Below are positions 11,500 to 23,822 of a stretch of 64,000 bases of DNA, in pieces. How positions within the stretch are numbered: position 1 is the first letter of the stretch; every line of letters begins with the position of its first letter. The position numbers and the translations under genes were made by a program. This DNA is from Copromyces sp. CBS 386.78. Its lineage: Eukaryota > Ascomycota > Sordariomycetes > Sordariales > Sordariaceae. The stretch lies in NCBI GenBank assembly GCA_030685235.1, contig MU839080.1, positions 868,001 through 932,000 on the forward strand. The letters run 5' to 3'. A model generated the notes under the pieces. It searched no databases and was not told where the DNA came from. It saw nothing but the letters and a program-made list of their open reading frames with translations.

Positions 11500-13420
11500 G
11501 GTGTTGTTGGCCTTGGTAAAGAGGACGATCCTTCGGGAGGAGTAGAGGCGAGGCTGCTGTGATATATGGACCTTTGCTGACCACACCACGAATGTGATAT
11601 GCCACCGAAGATACGCGGTGACAAAAGAGGAAACCCGGTGCCGGCTTGGCCGGCTCAAGATAGCAAATCTGTCAGAAAACGAGTGCCAAACACTACTAGA
11701 AATGAATGTTCTCCTGCTGCTGTAGAACCTGACAAGAGACTATGTGTAATCTGACGAGCTGAACACGAACGAGCATGCCGGCCCTATATAGCAAGCCGGT
11801 GAGGACTACACCCTCTCACCGGAAATGGCTGGCATGTCTCGCATGCCACTGTCGCAATATCAGACACAGTCATCGTGTAGTGCCAACCAGGACGAGGCGT
11901 TGCCTTGTGAGGTGAACATGGTGTGTCACCACCCAGCGATATGTCTCATTTGGCGGGGCGAATACAAGGCGGCCGCCCTTCTCCTTTAGCGCTGCAACCA
12001 ATCATGGCCCGATCTGTGATCGCCTATCCCCGACAGGACTCCAAAAGCTCCCGTAAAGCGTGCCATTCCTGGCATCACGGGGTGGGTCGAGGAGGGGGTT
12101 GTGGGATCGCTTGGTTAGCTTGGAACGAAATGGATAGAAGGAAAAAGCCCATGGCTCGATATCGAAAAGCAGGAAACGGATTGTGATGGAAAGATGGAAA
12201 CGCGGCTCCCGCGACTGTTCGGCATCACGCGCAGCAAAAGACCGGGTTGCTGAGCTCAGACACAGTCGACGAAATATGAGGAAATCAAGGAGGCAGCACT
12301 CATAGCACCCACTCGCGCATCCAGATGACTGCGCAATTCGCAAGCATGATGGCTGTGAATCCGTAAAGGGTGGTGAATAAGCCGGATTTTTGGAATATTT
12401 GCTCGGTGTTGATTCACAGACATGGACAGAGACATGGCACGGAGCCGCATCACCGAGTCACTAGACGCCTGCCGAATCACGGCTACCCGGCTACGGAGTA
12501 GTAGAGGTAGGGTTGAGCGCTTGGGAGCTAAGGAATCCACAAGGTCACGCCAGCAGATGCGCCGATGCCCTGATCGTTGGCGATGGTGGTCGTACGAGAC
12601 CCCACGAAATCTGTCTTGTTGTTCATGCCTCGAGGTAAGAATTTTCAAGTCTGGTCTGAGGGACCTGCATGATGTGCAGTTGTGGTGTGTTGATCATGGC
12701 CGGAAGGAAATCAAGGCCACAGCCTCTGGAATGATCTTGGATGGAAATCGAGCGATAAACGAGAAATCGAGGAGCCAGGTGTGCCGATAGGTCATGCTTC
12801 GTCATGAGGCAGGAACACGATCTTGCATGAGAAAAAAGAGGGTGCAACTATTTATCGAATCTGCACTGCTGATTGCTGCAGCAACCCGGGCACCGCTAGC
12901 AGTCCAACCGGGCCGTGACATGAAGATGAAACCCATTGGTGAGGTTGACGATCGAGTCCGGGCACGTGCTGAGTTGTGAATGCACTTGGAGTTGCGAAAG
13001 ATGTGGGATTACATAAGCTTAGCATGTGCTCGCTGGCTCGTTTTACAGTAGAGGGTATGTAGGACGATAAGCACCAATAAGAAATGCCGAGGGCCCGCGG
13101 CAGGCATGGCTGACAGGGCATGACGCGACTGCCCCTTCAACCTTCAACTTCACCTCCTCTTTCCAAAACCTGTTTGAGCCTGACACATCAACAAAATTTT
13201 CACTCAAATTCATGCCGTGTTGGGAAACAACCTGAACCCAGTCAGACTCGACAGTGAGACTCGGTCGGACTTTCTTTACTTTATCCTTCCAAGTGATTCC
13301 GATATTCAAACCTCCTGATCCCCGTTGCGATCTCCCGTCGAGCCCTAAAACGCATCCACTGTCGTTACCTAGGTAGCTCCGATCTCCAGCAAGGATTTGG
13401 CTTGGGCTTTCAACTGCAGC
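11500..13420. other. Intergenic region between divergent genes
   Basis: The 277-aa gene (minus) and the phosphatase-fold gene (plus) diverge from here, so both promoters must lie within it. Open frames of up to 180 codons on the minus strand (about 12000-13585) show no motif and overlap the plus-strand gene or promoter. No tRNA or repeat was recognised. Confidence 0.6.
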
Positions 13421-14290
13421 ATGACGCTCCCAGAATCGCCAGCCCCGAGTTCTGCTCGAATCCACATCCGATTTGTTTCGTTCAACATCCGCTACGCTAC
13501 CAAGAGCCCTGTTCCCGGAGAGCAACCATGGACTACACGTCGGCCAAGGCTTTGTGCTCAACTCAACTTCCTTACCTCTGGTCATGACTCAGCCTTCCTC
13601 TGTCTCCAAGAAGTCCTCTTCTCACAGCTTATGGACATACAGGACTATCTCGGTCCGTCGTGGGGTCATATTGGCCGGGGTCGAGAAGACGGCAAGCTCG
13701 CTGGCGAGTTTTCACCCATCTTTTTCCGAGTCGACCAATGGGAGTGTGAAGACTGGAAAACATACTGGCTTTCCGAGACTCCAGAAAAGCCGTCAGTCGG
13801 TTGGGACGCTGTCCTAGAGAGAATTGTGACCGTCGGATCATTCCGGCACAAGGCGACAGGCAAACCAGTCATTGTCATGAGCACCCACTTTGACCACCGA
13901 GGACAGGTTGCCAGGGAAGAAAGCTCTAAGCTCATTCTCAAGCTAGCCTCTGAATGGAGACAAATGAATCGACACTCAGATCCTCCGTTAGTTCTGGGCG
14001 GCGACCTCAATAGTACCCCAACAGACCGGGCATACAAGACGTTGACCTCATCAGACTCTGGACTACAAGACACATCTGCAGTCTTCCCAGATGAGCTCAA
14101 GTACGGCAACCGCAAGATCACATACACGTCTTTTGGCGAGCCAGACGAGGAGCCAAAGACGATCGACTTTCTCTTTGTCCAGAGACCACCAACCCTCAAA
14201 TTGATGTTGTTTGGAATTCTCTCAAACAAATTTGATGACGGTGTCCTCCTGTCTGATCACCGACCTGTCTTTTTGGACGTGGAGGTGTGA
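13421..14290 (+). CDS. Endonuclease/exonuclease/phosphatase-fold hydrolase
   Basis: A single-exon protein of 289 aa beginning MTLPESP. The frame opens at a TTG at 13397, but the ATG at 13421 is the first proper start. The ordered motifs of the DNase I-like metal-dependent superfamily are all present: SFNIRY (Asn), LQEV (metal-binding Glu), THFDH (catalytic His region), GGDLNSTP (Asp/Asn pair), a C-terminal TIDFLF and LSDHRPV (final Asp-His). This is the compact domain with no extra regions, no signal peptide and no membrane segment. Members act on phosphodiesters or phosphomonoesters: nucleic acids, inositol phosphates, sphingomyelin or mRNA tails. The substrate cannot be read from the sequence. 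Fungal and bacterial stand-alone homologues are common and usually uncharacterised. Confidence 0.9.
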   Translation: MTLPESPAPSSARIHIRFVSFNIRYATKSPVPGEQPWTTRRPRLCAQLNFLTSGHDSAFLCLQEVLFSQLMDIQDYLGPSWGHIGRGREDGKLAGEFSPIFFRVDQWECEDWKTYWLSETPEKPSVGWDAVLERIVTVGSFRHKATGKPVIVMSTHFDHRGQVAREESSKLILKLASEWRQMNRHSDPPLVLGGDLNSTPTDRAYKTLTSSDSGLQDTSAVFPDELKYGNRKITYTSFGEPDEEPKTIDFLFVQRPPTLKLMLFGILSNKFDDGVLLSDHRPVFLDVEV

Positions 14291-17200
14291 TTCAAACAGT
14301 TGCGTTTCCCTCTTTGCTTTTACTGTCTTCTTTTTCTTGCGTGCTTCTTGTCCAATGGTTTCGTCATTCACGTTGGTTGTTCCGTTGTGTTAGGTTCCTC
14401 TAAGGTCGCCTGCATGTCTGTATCCTATTAGACGGCTGGTTGGCCAGCAGCTGGGCGTCGATGCTTTGGTGAGCCAGCTACCTATCTACACACGTTCCCC
14501 CATTCTGTTGCAGACATCACGGCTAACAATCGATAGCATCGCGGCTTTCCATGCTATATCTGATTTGCCTTCGTTCAGGCTTGGCAGACCGGCGAAAATG
14601 AAGAACACGCAAGGTGCGCTGGTCAGAGCAAGGAGGTTTTTGAGACTCCTTGAGACTCCTCGAGACTGTTCGAACGCAACACCACGACAAGCCCATTCGT
14701 CACCCCATGCTTGACAAGCACTTCGCTGTTGGCATCAAAGGGTGTTTGTGCTTGGACCGAGGCTCCGAGCTGTTGGTCCATCCTTCCTCAAAGCAACACA
14801 GAGATGCACAATGCTCACCCGTTGGGTTTCTGTCGGTAAGGCCCGAAACCGTGATCGTCAGGTGCTCCCGGAAGTGTGAAACGCGTTACAACTCGACTGG
14901 GCTTGGATGACTGGTGATGAGGTGCCTTCTTTGGTCAACGGCTTGCCGTCTGAGCCTCCTCCTCCTCGTTGGATGTTTCAGCCACGGTCTGGGCTCAAAG
15001 GCGGTTTCCAGAAGACTTCGAAACTCGAGGGATCTGCGCCGAGTTTGAAGATACCAGATTGGCGGGAATCAAGGCGTTGCTATCATCCACTCATCCAGGG
15101 TGATGTCACTGGAACACCTGGTCCTGGTACGTCAATGATTATGTGCATCATCGGCCGCATCGTTCTTGCAGAGATTCGCATAGTCTGCACAAAAAGTTCG
15201 GCTGCACCCTTGCACTTGCGTCAATGCCTTGTATGTGGAGCATAGAGGGGAGCGTCTTGGAAACTTGTCCAATTCGTTACATGTGGACGGCCGCCCACGA
15301 TGGCTTTTCTTGTGGCACAAAATTTTTGAGTCACTTGTTCTTTAGTGCAGAAAACACAGAGGCTTCGAATTTTTCCTGTGTCAAGCCGCTTCCATGGCGA
15401 TACAGCATGAGACGTAGCTACTCTCCCGCGCAATTGCGACAATGCGCGAAACTGGCACATATAGTGCACCCTACCAATCACCCCCCCTCTCTGCGCCGCA
15501 TGTTTATTTAGTCTCCCAACACTGAAGCATTGGAACCGTATTTTCTGGGCGGGTGACTTGAAGTTGGAGGGGTTGATAGAGTTTATGCATCTGGTGTGGG
15601 CTGCTAAACCCGACCCTTGGCGTCACTCGCGCGCACACTCGAGACTTATCGGCTTGAAACAGCTACCCTCAAATGAAGATGTCTGAAGGTGAAAGACTTG
15701 GCACATGGCATTGTGCTGCATAACGAAGGGTTGCTCGTTGGAAAGACCTCCGAGGTGTTGTTCCCGAGCTTGCCTTGAGACAATGCTGACAATCGATGGT
15801 TTTATATCAGGGATCCTCAAGAGCGCCATGTCTCACTTGACCCGATAACGGAGAATGTTAAAGTTTCAATACATGGATGCTTATGGTTACTATCATGACC
15901 GTGAGGAGGTTGGGACACACGGAGATTACATGCCTACGCCAAGCTGGATGACTCGAACTTGACACTGCTAATCTGAAAAATGATCATCCACGGCTTATTG
16001 ACTTGCAGAAGCTCGCATTCCAGACCTCACGACTTCAGCAAGAGCGAACAAGTGGAAGTCCAGATGGACGCGAATAGCCGTGTCGACCCTTCTGCCTAGG
16101 AAGCGGGCGGTGGCTGCCTTGAAGGTGTCTAGGACTCGCTAGGCAAGAGCCAAGATGCCCCTGCCGGGTTATCATTCGATGCACCGACCATACCCGGACT
16201 CAATTTCATCTGCTGCCTTTATATTCTCGAAGATGCAATGCGATCCATGTAATTGTTTTTCACAAAAATTCAAACCCGTTTGCATCACATCACGGTATTG
16301 TTTTCGGCTTCGAGGGGCCAAATGAAGAGAGTGTCAACCTGTGTTCGTACGGCGGGCACTGAAGCGATCCTGCAAATTACCGTTGATACCCAAGTGAAGA
16401 GGTCGGGCATTAAACACGGCGAAGCAGAAACGGATGGGATAAGCAAGACAACAGCAGGACTGTGGTGAGTGGTACATCATGTCTCCGTGCTTTCATACAG
16501 CCTACCTGTCCATCATCCCGGGATATCATCGACATCGTTACGCATTTTCTTCTTTTTTTCTTCTTCTTTGCGCTTGATTTCTTGTTCTCATCGGCGCAGA
16601 GCAACCACCCACCAGCCCCCTCTCTTCACTCGCGTCATTCAAATCATTGCCCAAACTGTACCCGCCTTGAGGCGAGGAGCAACCTCAACTCGTCTACCCC
16701 ACCACACCCTTCGGAGAGTTGAAGCTTCATGTAACAATCAACCGTCCATCCGTTCATTCCCAACATCAAAACTTGCAAAAGACAGCCCGACCTGCAGGCT
16801 TACTCCAAAAGTTTTATAGCAGCGATTGTGCTCATCCGCGTGAAGATCATCACTGTCTTCCCGAGACTGGAGAAAATCATTTTGAGTTTCTAATTTCCGC
16901 CCATCTGTCTGTCTGCCTTTTTGGTCGCCTCATCTCCTCGACGCTTGAACACAGACACTCCTGTCAGATGAGGTGATCCTCGGAAGTGTCGTGGGATTAT
17001 CGATCACCGTAGAGCAAGGGTTTGTGGTTGTCGACGATCCACCATCTGGAGCCATCTCCCACTCTGGAGCATCTCCCCCAGTCTCCCCCACAACGGGATC
17101 AACAACAGCCAGGACGGAATCCACCGGGCTCCAGCACACAATCCACGAGTCCACGAGGCACACCCTGTCATACAGTAGCGTACTGTACGGTACGATACCC

Positions 17201-18299
17201 GAACAACGCCGTTGTATCTTTCGGCATCGACTCATCGAAGCGGACAGGAGGTTCAACTCTTCGCTCGCCGTGAATAATAAAAAAGCCGTAAGAGGGAAAC
17301 CAAAGGGAAGGGAAAAGCAGTCCCGCGGAGACGGGTCCGGAAAGATCGAGATAAACGAAATCGCTGGTAGTGTCAGCCTGCTGTCCGGTCACTTACCGTC
17401 CCGGCAAGCTGTTTTTTTCCGGAGCACCGTTGGTAACGCCGTTGCGACATTATCGATACAAGTGTGAGTGTTTTTAGGCGGGCGGTGTTTCTGTGTCAAC
17501 CACTCACACACACACTCGCTCACCCCCCTCCAACCCCCTCCCTTCTTTTCCTTCTGAGGTGTCTCGCTGAGGTGTCTCCCCATTCCCGTCCCCCAGTTCT
17601 GCTTTTGCCGGTTCTGGGATTCCCGCCCCAGCTCAGACAGACCTGGATGGCAGCCTGAGAGGAGCGGATTGTGCTAGGAAATATTCAAGCACCCAGCTAC
17701 ACAGCAGGCAACGCACCCCTCCAGTCCCGTCAGGCCCTGTCCTCAGTCGGACCAAGTGTCAGAGGCACAGAGGCTACACCCCCGCAGTCAATAAAACTCG
17801 TCGCTGCCCACTCAGCCACGTTCCTCTATTACATTTTTTTTTATATTTCCCGTTTCTTAGCAGTCTATCTGCGACACTCCCCTTTCAGTTTCTACCGGGC
17901 ATAATCCGCCGCGACGAAACACCACAGTCGGCTTTTAAGCAAACACTTAACAACAACAAGCGCTTGCTGGAACATCAGACGAGACGGCCCTGACTCTATC
18001 CCAGATTCCCGACGCTTCAGTCTCCACTTCACCCTTGCTGTTCCTGTCCTGCACCAATTGGTTATCGCTCCAGGAATCACCCCCGCTCTTAGGTTCGTGC
18101 GTTTCATCCCAACTCACTGTGTCATCTGTTGTTGTCGTTGGCGTCGGCATCCACTGCGCGAGCATAAGCTAACCTCGCTGTCCCTACATTAGCGACTGGA
18201 TATCCTCACTGCGGCCCGCCTCCGCCTTCAGGCTTAGTTGCCTTGGTCCACCTCTCCGAGTGGCCTAAATACCGACTCGCGAGCTGTTGCTCGTTCCCA
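14291..18299. other. 4-kb non-coding stretch upstream of the 598-aa gene
   Basis: No supported gene. The right part (16540-18299) has CT-rich tracts (about 16545-16620 and 17500-17600) typical of ascomycete promoters and leaders. A possible 5'-UTR intron at about 18093-18192 (GTTCGT donor, AGCTAAC branch site, ATTAG acceptor) would lie just before the coding start; this is weakly supported. The left part includes the 3' flank of the phosphatase-fold gene. Open frames of 100-164 codons occur but show no recognisable features. Confidence 0.55.
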
Positions 18300-20096
18300 A
18301 TGAGTTCGACCCGTTCAAGAATTGCGTCTGTGGAAGACGCCGACGACGACGGAAATATCATCCAAGGAACCTCCCGCTACGCTGCCTCTGTTGGCTCCAA
18401 AGACAACTCGAGCTCCGGCCGACCACGAAAAGAGCATAAAAAGTCAGACTCGTCACCCATTGTGACAAACGGTCAGCCTGACTCCGACTCGACGCGACAA
18501 CCCCGCAGAAGCGAATCATTCAAGACACCACGAAGAGAGCGCGAGAAATCGACACACGGCACCAAGAGATCCAGCATGTCGTCCTCACGCCCCGTTCCAC
18601 GACATGCCAACACCACTGGTGATCTTCCCAGACGGGGAGAGTCCCAGAGGACCGGAAGAGATAACGAGGCTTCGTATTACGGTGTTAGCCCTACTATGAC
18701 AACATCCTCCTCTCGACCACCTCGTCCTCAGGCATCCGCTCCTCGGCCCGGCAGTTATTACGGGACGGGCCCGACACGACCACCTCCGCCTTCTGCTCGC
18801 TATACTGCGCCCGGGGCCCCACCTCCTCCTCCGCAATTCATGCCTCCATCCTATCCAACTGGTCCGCCAACATGGGCTGGACCGGGATCCATGCAGCCAT
18901 TCCCGACCCCGACGCCTGGCTCGCTGAGCCGACAGCCCACAGACTACTTCTCTGCACAGCCCGTCGACCCACGCCTAGATGCCCAACTCGCTGCTCTTAG
19001 CCTTGGAACCAGCCCCAGCCGCCCCCGAACCGCTATGGCTTATCGGACCTCTCGCGCTCTTGATTATGGGGAGGGTGATTTCGACGAAGAGCCCGAGAGA
19101 CCAATGCCACGGCCCTCTCTTTCCCACAGAAAGCCGTCGAGGGACGAAGACGCCCGAAGAATGCCCCCTCCAGTCAGGTCTTCTACTGCTCACCCATCCG
19201 CCAACCCACACAGGCCACCGCCAGTACCGGCAACACCGGGCAGACGAGCTTCACGATACGCCGACGAAGACCAGCCGGGGGATGCGTTGTTCGCCCTTTC
19301 GCCAACTCCTTACGAGTATCAGGCCCCTGCTCCTCCCGCGAGCCGAGCGCGATCTAAGTCAAGACCAAGGCACCAGCGGCGGCCCAGTGTCAGCGCAGGA
19401 ACATATGAAGACCCGGATTACAGGATGGAAGTAGCCAGTCGCCATAACCGGCGACACTCGTATTATGGTGCAGCACTGCAATCAAACGCTGCCCCTGGGA
19501 GTGGGTACGAAGAGAAAATCCGCCAAGCCGCCAAGTATCAGACCGAGACCATTGGCGGTGATCCGATGCCACTCACGGCCGAAAGTCTCCGCAGAGCCCA
19601 AAGGAACGGTGGTAGCAGTCGCTCCACAAAGAGCTCGGAAGAGAGTCGTGATGAGAGCGACTACAGGCACTCGGCATCAACACGAACCACGCGGTCAACC
19701 ATGCCACCTGAAGATGTTACCATTCGGGTGATGAAGGGCAAGGGTGCCGTACTCGAAGTAAACGGTGCCAAGCTGAAGTGCGCTGGTGGAGCCGAGATCA
19801 ACATCTCAAGGAACGCCATCACCTCGGGTCGAAACGGGAGTGAGAAGGCGTACTATGACTACGAAGAAGACTATGACGAGCGCCAGCCTCGGTACATCGA
19901 GGATGGACGTCAGCAACACTATGAAGAACGTCGTCCCCGGGCTGAGCGATCTCAGACCAGGGCTCGCGCGGCCTCGCGGGCGAGGTCACGCCCAAGATCA
20001 ATGCATTATGCTGGCCGCGACGTTGATGGCACCGATTACGACTATATCCCGGCCTATCCTGAGTACCCTCAGGATCCTCCGACGTATCGCTACTGA
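18300..20096 (+). CDS. Disordered 598-aa protein, conserved-looking C-terminal module
   Basis: Not a family I can name. The frame opens at a TTG at 18243; I use the first ATG at 18300 (MSSTRSRIAS). There is no intron. Most of the protein is low-complexity: Ser/Arg/Lys-rich N-terminus, a Pro/Tyr/Gly-rich middle with poly-Pro runs (PPPPP), then a basic Ser/Arg region. A more ordered piece at about 471-503 (DVTIRVMKGKGAVLEVNGAK and on through CAGGAEINI) looks like a short beta-rich module. The C-terminus is rich in Tyr, Glu, Asp and Arg, with a run of alternating Ala-Arg-Ser and an end in PPTYRY. No signal peptide or membrane segment. Poly-Pro tracts suggest SH3, WW or profilin partners, which is inference only. 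Confidence 0.8.
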   Translation: MSSTRSRIASVEDADDDGNIIQGTSRYAASVGSKDNSSSGRPRKEHKKSDSSPIVTNGQPDSDSTRQPRRSESFKTPRREREKSTHGTKRSSMSSSRPVPRHANTTGDLPRRGESQRTGRDNEASYYGVSPTMTTSSSRPPRPQASAPRPGSYYGTGPTRPPPPSARYTAPGAPPPPPQFMPPSYPTGPPTWAGPGSMQPFPTPTPGSLSRQPTDYFSAQPVDPRLDAQLAALSLGTSPSRPRTAMAYRTSRALDYGEGDFDEEPERPMPRPSLSHRKPSRDEDARRMPPPVRSSTAHPSANPHRPPPVPATPGRRASRYADEDQPGDALFALSPTPYEYQAPAPPASRARSKSRPRHQRRPSVSAGTYEDPDYRMEVASRHNRRHSYYGAALQSNAAPGSGYEEKIRQAAKYQTETIGGDPMPLTAESLRRAQRNGGSSRSTKSSEESRDESDYRHSASTRTTRSTMPPEDVTIRVMKGKGAVLEVNGAKLKCAGGAEINISRNAITSGRNGSEKAYYDYEEDYDERQPRYIEDGRQQHYEERRPRAERSQTRARAASRARSRPRSMHYAGRDVDGTDYDYIPAYPEYPQDPPTYRY

Positions 20097-22250
20097 GGGA
20101 TGCCCTGGGTCCTAGACGAAGATTACGACTGATGTTCTTTCATGTTTTGGATCCGATGACTATGAGATCATGAGACGATGAAATGATGACGATAAAGACA
20201 AAGAAGAACGAGCAAGAACACGACTTTGTATCATGTTTTATGAACTTCCTTTTTCGCGATGCAATTTCTTCTCACTTCTCACTTTTTTTCTCGGCATAAT
20301 ACCTTCACTTTGCTTCTCAGTTTGGATCTACTGCGATTTCTTCTTTTCTTGGTTGGCGGTTTATTTAGTCTTGCTGCAAGTCACTGTCTGATGGACCGGG
20401 AAAAGTTTTGGAGAGACGATACCCACAATATCTGGCATGGCAAAAAAAATCATTTCAAGCACGACATGATCGGTTCTTCGTTTTGTACTTCTCTGTTCGG
20501 CCTGATGATCAATCTCTCAGTTACTTCTGCTTCGTTAAGGGAAAGCGGTGGTGGCAGATTTTGAGATACGTTCCAAAATCAAAACAGATGAACCGTTTGC
20601 ATGGAGTCGGACAGGAAGGGGTCGGCTAGAAATACCTATCTACACTTTTACGTTCTTATCATCATGGTCACTTGCCTCATCTCAAACCTTGTCAATGCAC
20701 TAGGTCCTTCTCATGTTGATCAAGTCTTAATGGTCAATATTACCACTCAGAAACGTTCCCAGTAATATCTGTCGATTATAAGTCAAGAATACATCCCACA
20801 AATGAACACAATCCTCGGAGTTAGTAACCGGTCCATTGACTCTTCATCAAGCCGCCGTGATAAGTCTTTTCAATGTCTTGCCACCCCAGCTCGGACTAAG
20901 AGCAGCTGGATGTATTGATGATTTGCTATTATGCCAACACATACCATCCACTGCTACCTAAACGACGAATGTTGCTCAACGCATATATAGCAGTGGTCCT
21001 TAGCTAGACTAGTGACAGGTTACAAGTGAGAATATGAACTTTACTGGTCATAAAGCAACTACTTGGACAAGTCTCCTTCTCCTGTCAACACCAGGAGTTG
21101 CTTCTGCTTTTCAGTTGGCAAAAGTCTTTCCTAGCCTAACAGCTCAAGATAGTAGAGTCTGGTGGTGAATTCATGATCTTTTTGAGGGTCTTTCGTCAAG
21201 GCTATCACTTGCATGGAATGAATATCATATGCAAGCTCCAGTGTTTTAAGTGCGGGATTTCCCTGATGTGGATTTCAACATATCTGAGTTTAGAATGGCT
21301 TCGAGTTCAACAACAGATTCAGGAACAACTTGAATCGTGCAAGTGATCGCGATAAGAGCCCAGTGCCAGAAGTTATTCGTCCCAACTGTACGGCATTTGC
21401 AGTGGCACTGACCCCACAATAACAAGGCCCCACTTTTACAGTTCAGTTGAAAGCTGAAACACTGGGCGCTCCCTAGAAGTGCCAAGCCTTGGCTATTCAG
21501 TTTTTGAAAGGTACCTGTAAAGACGTCATAGAAATTCGGGCTCACAAGATGCGAACGCGGTAACAGCCGGTAATTATGAAACAGAACGCGTTGTATGTGT
21601 GTGCAAGAGCAATTGCGATTCGCAAAGAGAACGGGAGAGAATTGGAAAGATGATGGATGGATGGATGGGCTGTTCTGCCAAACCTGCCAGACCGTCAGAC
21701 GTGCCTGCCTGCCTTTTGCGTGGTCCCAGCCAACCGAATTCAAGTTTACGACCTGACGATCACCAGCCAACCAGGACGGGATCACGGGAGGCCGTTTAGC
21801 CAACGAACAGAACTGAGCCACCCTTGCCCTGGCCCCAGTTGCCCAGCCCCGGTCCTTCCCCAGCCCCCCAGTTTCTGGGTGAACAACATTCTCAGGTCCC
21901 CCCAAACAACACCGCCCAGAGAGACACTAGTAGAACTGACGCTTACGGCTACGCCAACGCCTGCAGCACGTGGACCTGCATTCTTCAACCAAAGCAACCT
22001 CCATCGACTTGCAGTCTTGCAAGCATTTGGACTTCTTTTTTCTTCTTTTTCATCGAACCCTTCCATTCCAGCACCCGTGCTTCTTCAGAAGCCAGCTTCA
22101 CCGCGCGCACCAGCCTACAGAGCTCGTTAAAACCCATTCCACCGAGTCGACGAGCTCACCTTCTCTTCAGCTTAGCTGGTCGACCAGCTTCTCACCAGCT
22201 TAGTTTGGGCCTCCGTCCCTGCCAAAGCGGCGGAACGCCAAACCGCAATC
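20097..22250. other. Non-coding stretch between two plus-strand genes
   Basis: This holds the 3' UTR of the 598-aa gene and the promoter and leader of the membrane-protein gene. The middle (about 20640-21250) is comparatively AT-rich. A GATG-type microsatellite lies near 21650-21668 and CT-rich sequence at about 21990-22090. The 219-codon open frame on the minus strand (21246-21905) crosses this promoter and has no family signature. Confidence 0.6.
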
Positions 22251-23822
22251 ATGGCACCCGTACTTCGTGCCCTCATGGCCCGTCGCCTTGTCGTCAGCGG
22301 CAAAGACATCGCAGCTCTCGGTCCTTTGGCAGCGCGCGCCATCCTTCTCGCTCGCGATGACGACAACAAAGAGAAGGACCGTCCTGACCCGGAGAAGGGA
22401 CTCGTGCACCCGCAGGAGATCAACAACAACGCCATGTTCGCGCTCTTCGGCATCCTCGGCGCGGCCATCGTCATCGGCGCCGTCTGGTTCTTCTTCTGGG
22501 CCAAGAACGGCGGCTTCTACTTCAGGGAGGACGACTGGGACGACTACAAGTCGACGGTGTTGCGCCGAAAGGGTCCCAACGGCACCATTTACTCGAATGC
22601 CACGCCCAGCACCATTTTGGGAGGTGGCAGCGTGTACAAAGACTACGACGGCATGACGGAGATGGACAACACCACAGTCGTATCCGGCACCACGGGCATC
22701 ACAGGCATCACGGGCGGCGTGTCCGACATCTACGGGCGCGAGAAGCGGCGTAAGAAGCGCGAGCAAAAGGAGCGCGATAAGGAACGCCGGCGCGAGGAGA
22801 AGGCGCGCGAGAAGGAAGAGAAGAAGCGGAGCAAGCGCAAGGTCGGCGCCGATGGCATCTTGGTCGATGAGGAGGCCGAGGCCATGGCCCAGGAACAGCT
22901 GCGCAACTACCGGTCCGAGAAGCCCGCCCGCGTTGGTGGCATCAACGTCGCTAGCGAGGCGAGCGAGTGGGACGGCTCGACTAACCCCAGCTGGAGCGGT
23001 GTGGGCACTTCGACTGTTGATAGCGGCAGCACCGTCACGGAGGGGTTGATCCAGCACCAGGAGAAGCGCGAGCGGAGCCCTAGCAAGAAGGAACGGGATG
23101 AGGAGCGCGCGGCGAGGAAGGAGGCGGAGCGTAGGGAGAGGCGTGAGCAGCGGGAGCGTGAGCGGGAGCGTGATCGCGAGCTTGGCCGTGACCGTAACCC
23201 TGACAGAGAACGCGAGAAGGACAAGAAGACAGGCGGCATTCGCAAGGTGTACTCGACAGCCGACAAGAACGCCAGCCGCGAAGCCGAGCGGCTGCGGGCC
23301 GAGGCGCGTCGTTTGCGCGAACGGGATCGTGCGGCTGCGGCTGCCGGGCAGCGTGAGCGCGAGCAGCGGTCGTCGAAACGGGACTTCAGCTGGCAGCACG
23401 GAGTGGATGACGAATCGTCCATCGCGTTGCGCCGCATCGACGAGCGGGGCGAAAGTGTCCTGGATGATGTCCAAGAGCACGAGGAGGGTGTTGTTGCCAC
23501 GGGCAGCGGCGGCAATGGCAAGTACGCACGAGTGAGCAACAACGACTATGACGAGATCGACGAAGTCCCGCCGCTGCGTACGTCACGCGCCTTGGTCCCG
23601 TCGAGCTACGCGGGGACGGAGAGCGACTTGATGACGGAAAGCGAGGTCAGCGGCCACAAGGTTTATAAGCACCCTGTTCACATCCCCGTCAGCGGCGCAG
23701 AGAGCTCGGTCGGAAGCGAGGTGTCGTATGCGGAGGAGAGGAGGAAGAAGAGAAACGGTGCTGGGTACAGAAAGCATCACCGGAGGGACGGTGATGGGGA
23801 TAGCAGCGTTGGCGGTTACTAA
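22251..23822 (+). CDS. Single-pass membrane protein with charged coiled region, 523 aa
   Basis: The family is not recognised. The ATG at 22251 has a good context (GCAATCATGGC). Residues 1-35 are moderately hydrophobic and basic. A clear membrane segment lies at about 61-84 (AMFALFGILGAAIVIGAVWF then FFWA), followed by an acidic-aromatic patch (FREDDWDDY). The rest is long, highly charged and probably cytosolic or nucleoplasmic. It has Lys/Arg/Glu-rich stretches at about 160-200 and 275-345 likely to form single alpha-helices or coiled coils, separated by Gly/Ser/Thr-rich linkers with short GITGITGG-like repeats. The C-terminus is basic and ends DSSVGGY. No intron and no catalytic motif. The shape resembles single-pass organelle or nuclear-envelope tethers, but the location is unknown. 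Confidence 0.8.
   Translation: MAPVLRALMARRLVVSGKDIAALGPLAARAILLARDDDNKEKDRPDPEKGLVHPQEINNNAMFALFGILGAAIVIGAVWFFFWAKNGGFYFREDDWDDYKSTVLRRKGPNGTIYSNATPSTILGGGSVYKDYDGMTEMDNTTVVSGTTGITGITGGVSDIYGREKRRKKREQKERDKERRREEKAREKEEKKRSKRKVGADGILVDEEAEAMAQEQLRNYRSEKPARVGGINVASEASEWDGSTNPSWSGVGTSTVDSGSTVTEGLIQHQEKRERSPSKKERDEERAARKEAERRERREQRERERERDRELGRDRNPDREREKDKKTGGIRKVYSTADKNASREAERLRAEARRLRERDRAAAAAGQREREQRSSKRDFSWQHGVDDESSIALRRIDERGESVLDDVQEHEEGVVATGSGGNGKYARVSNNDYDEIDEVPPLRTSRALVPSSYAGTESDLMTESEVSGHKVYKHPVHIPVSGAESSVGSEVSYAEERRKKRNGAGYRKHHRRDGDGDSSVGGY

Noticed and set aside
21246..21905. 219-codon minus-strand open frame
   Set aside because: It covers the promoter and leader of a clear plus-strand gene and has no domain, repeats or signal.
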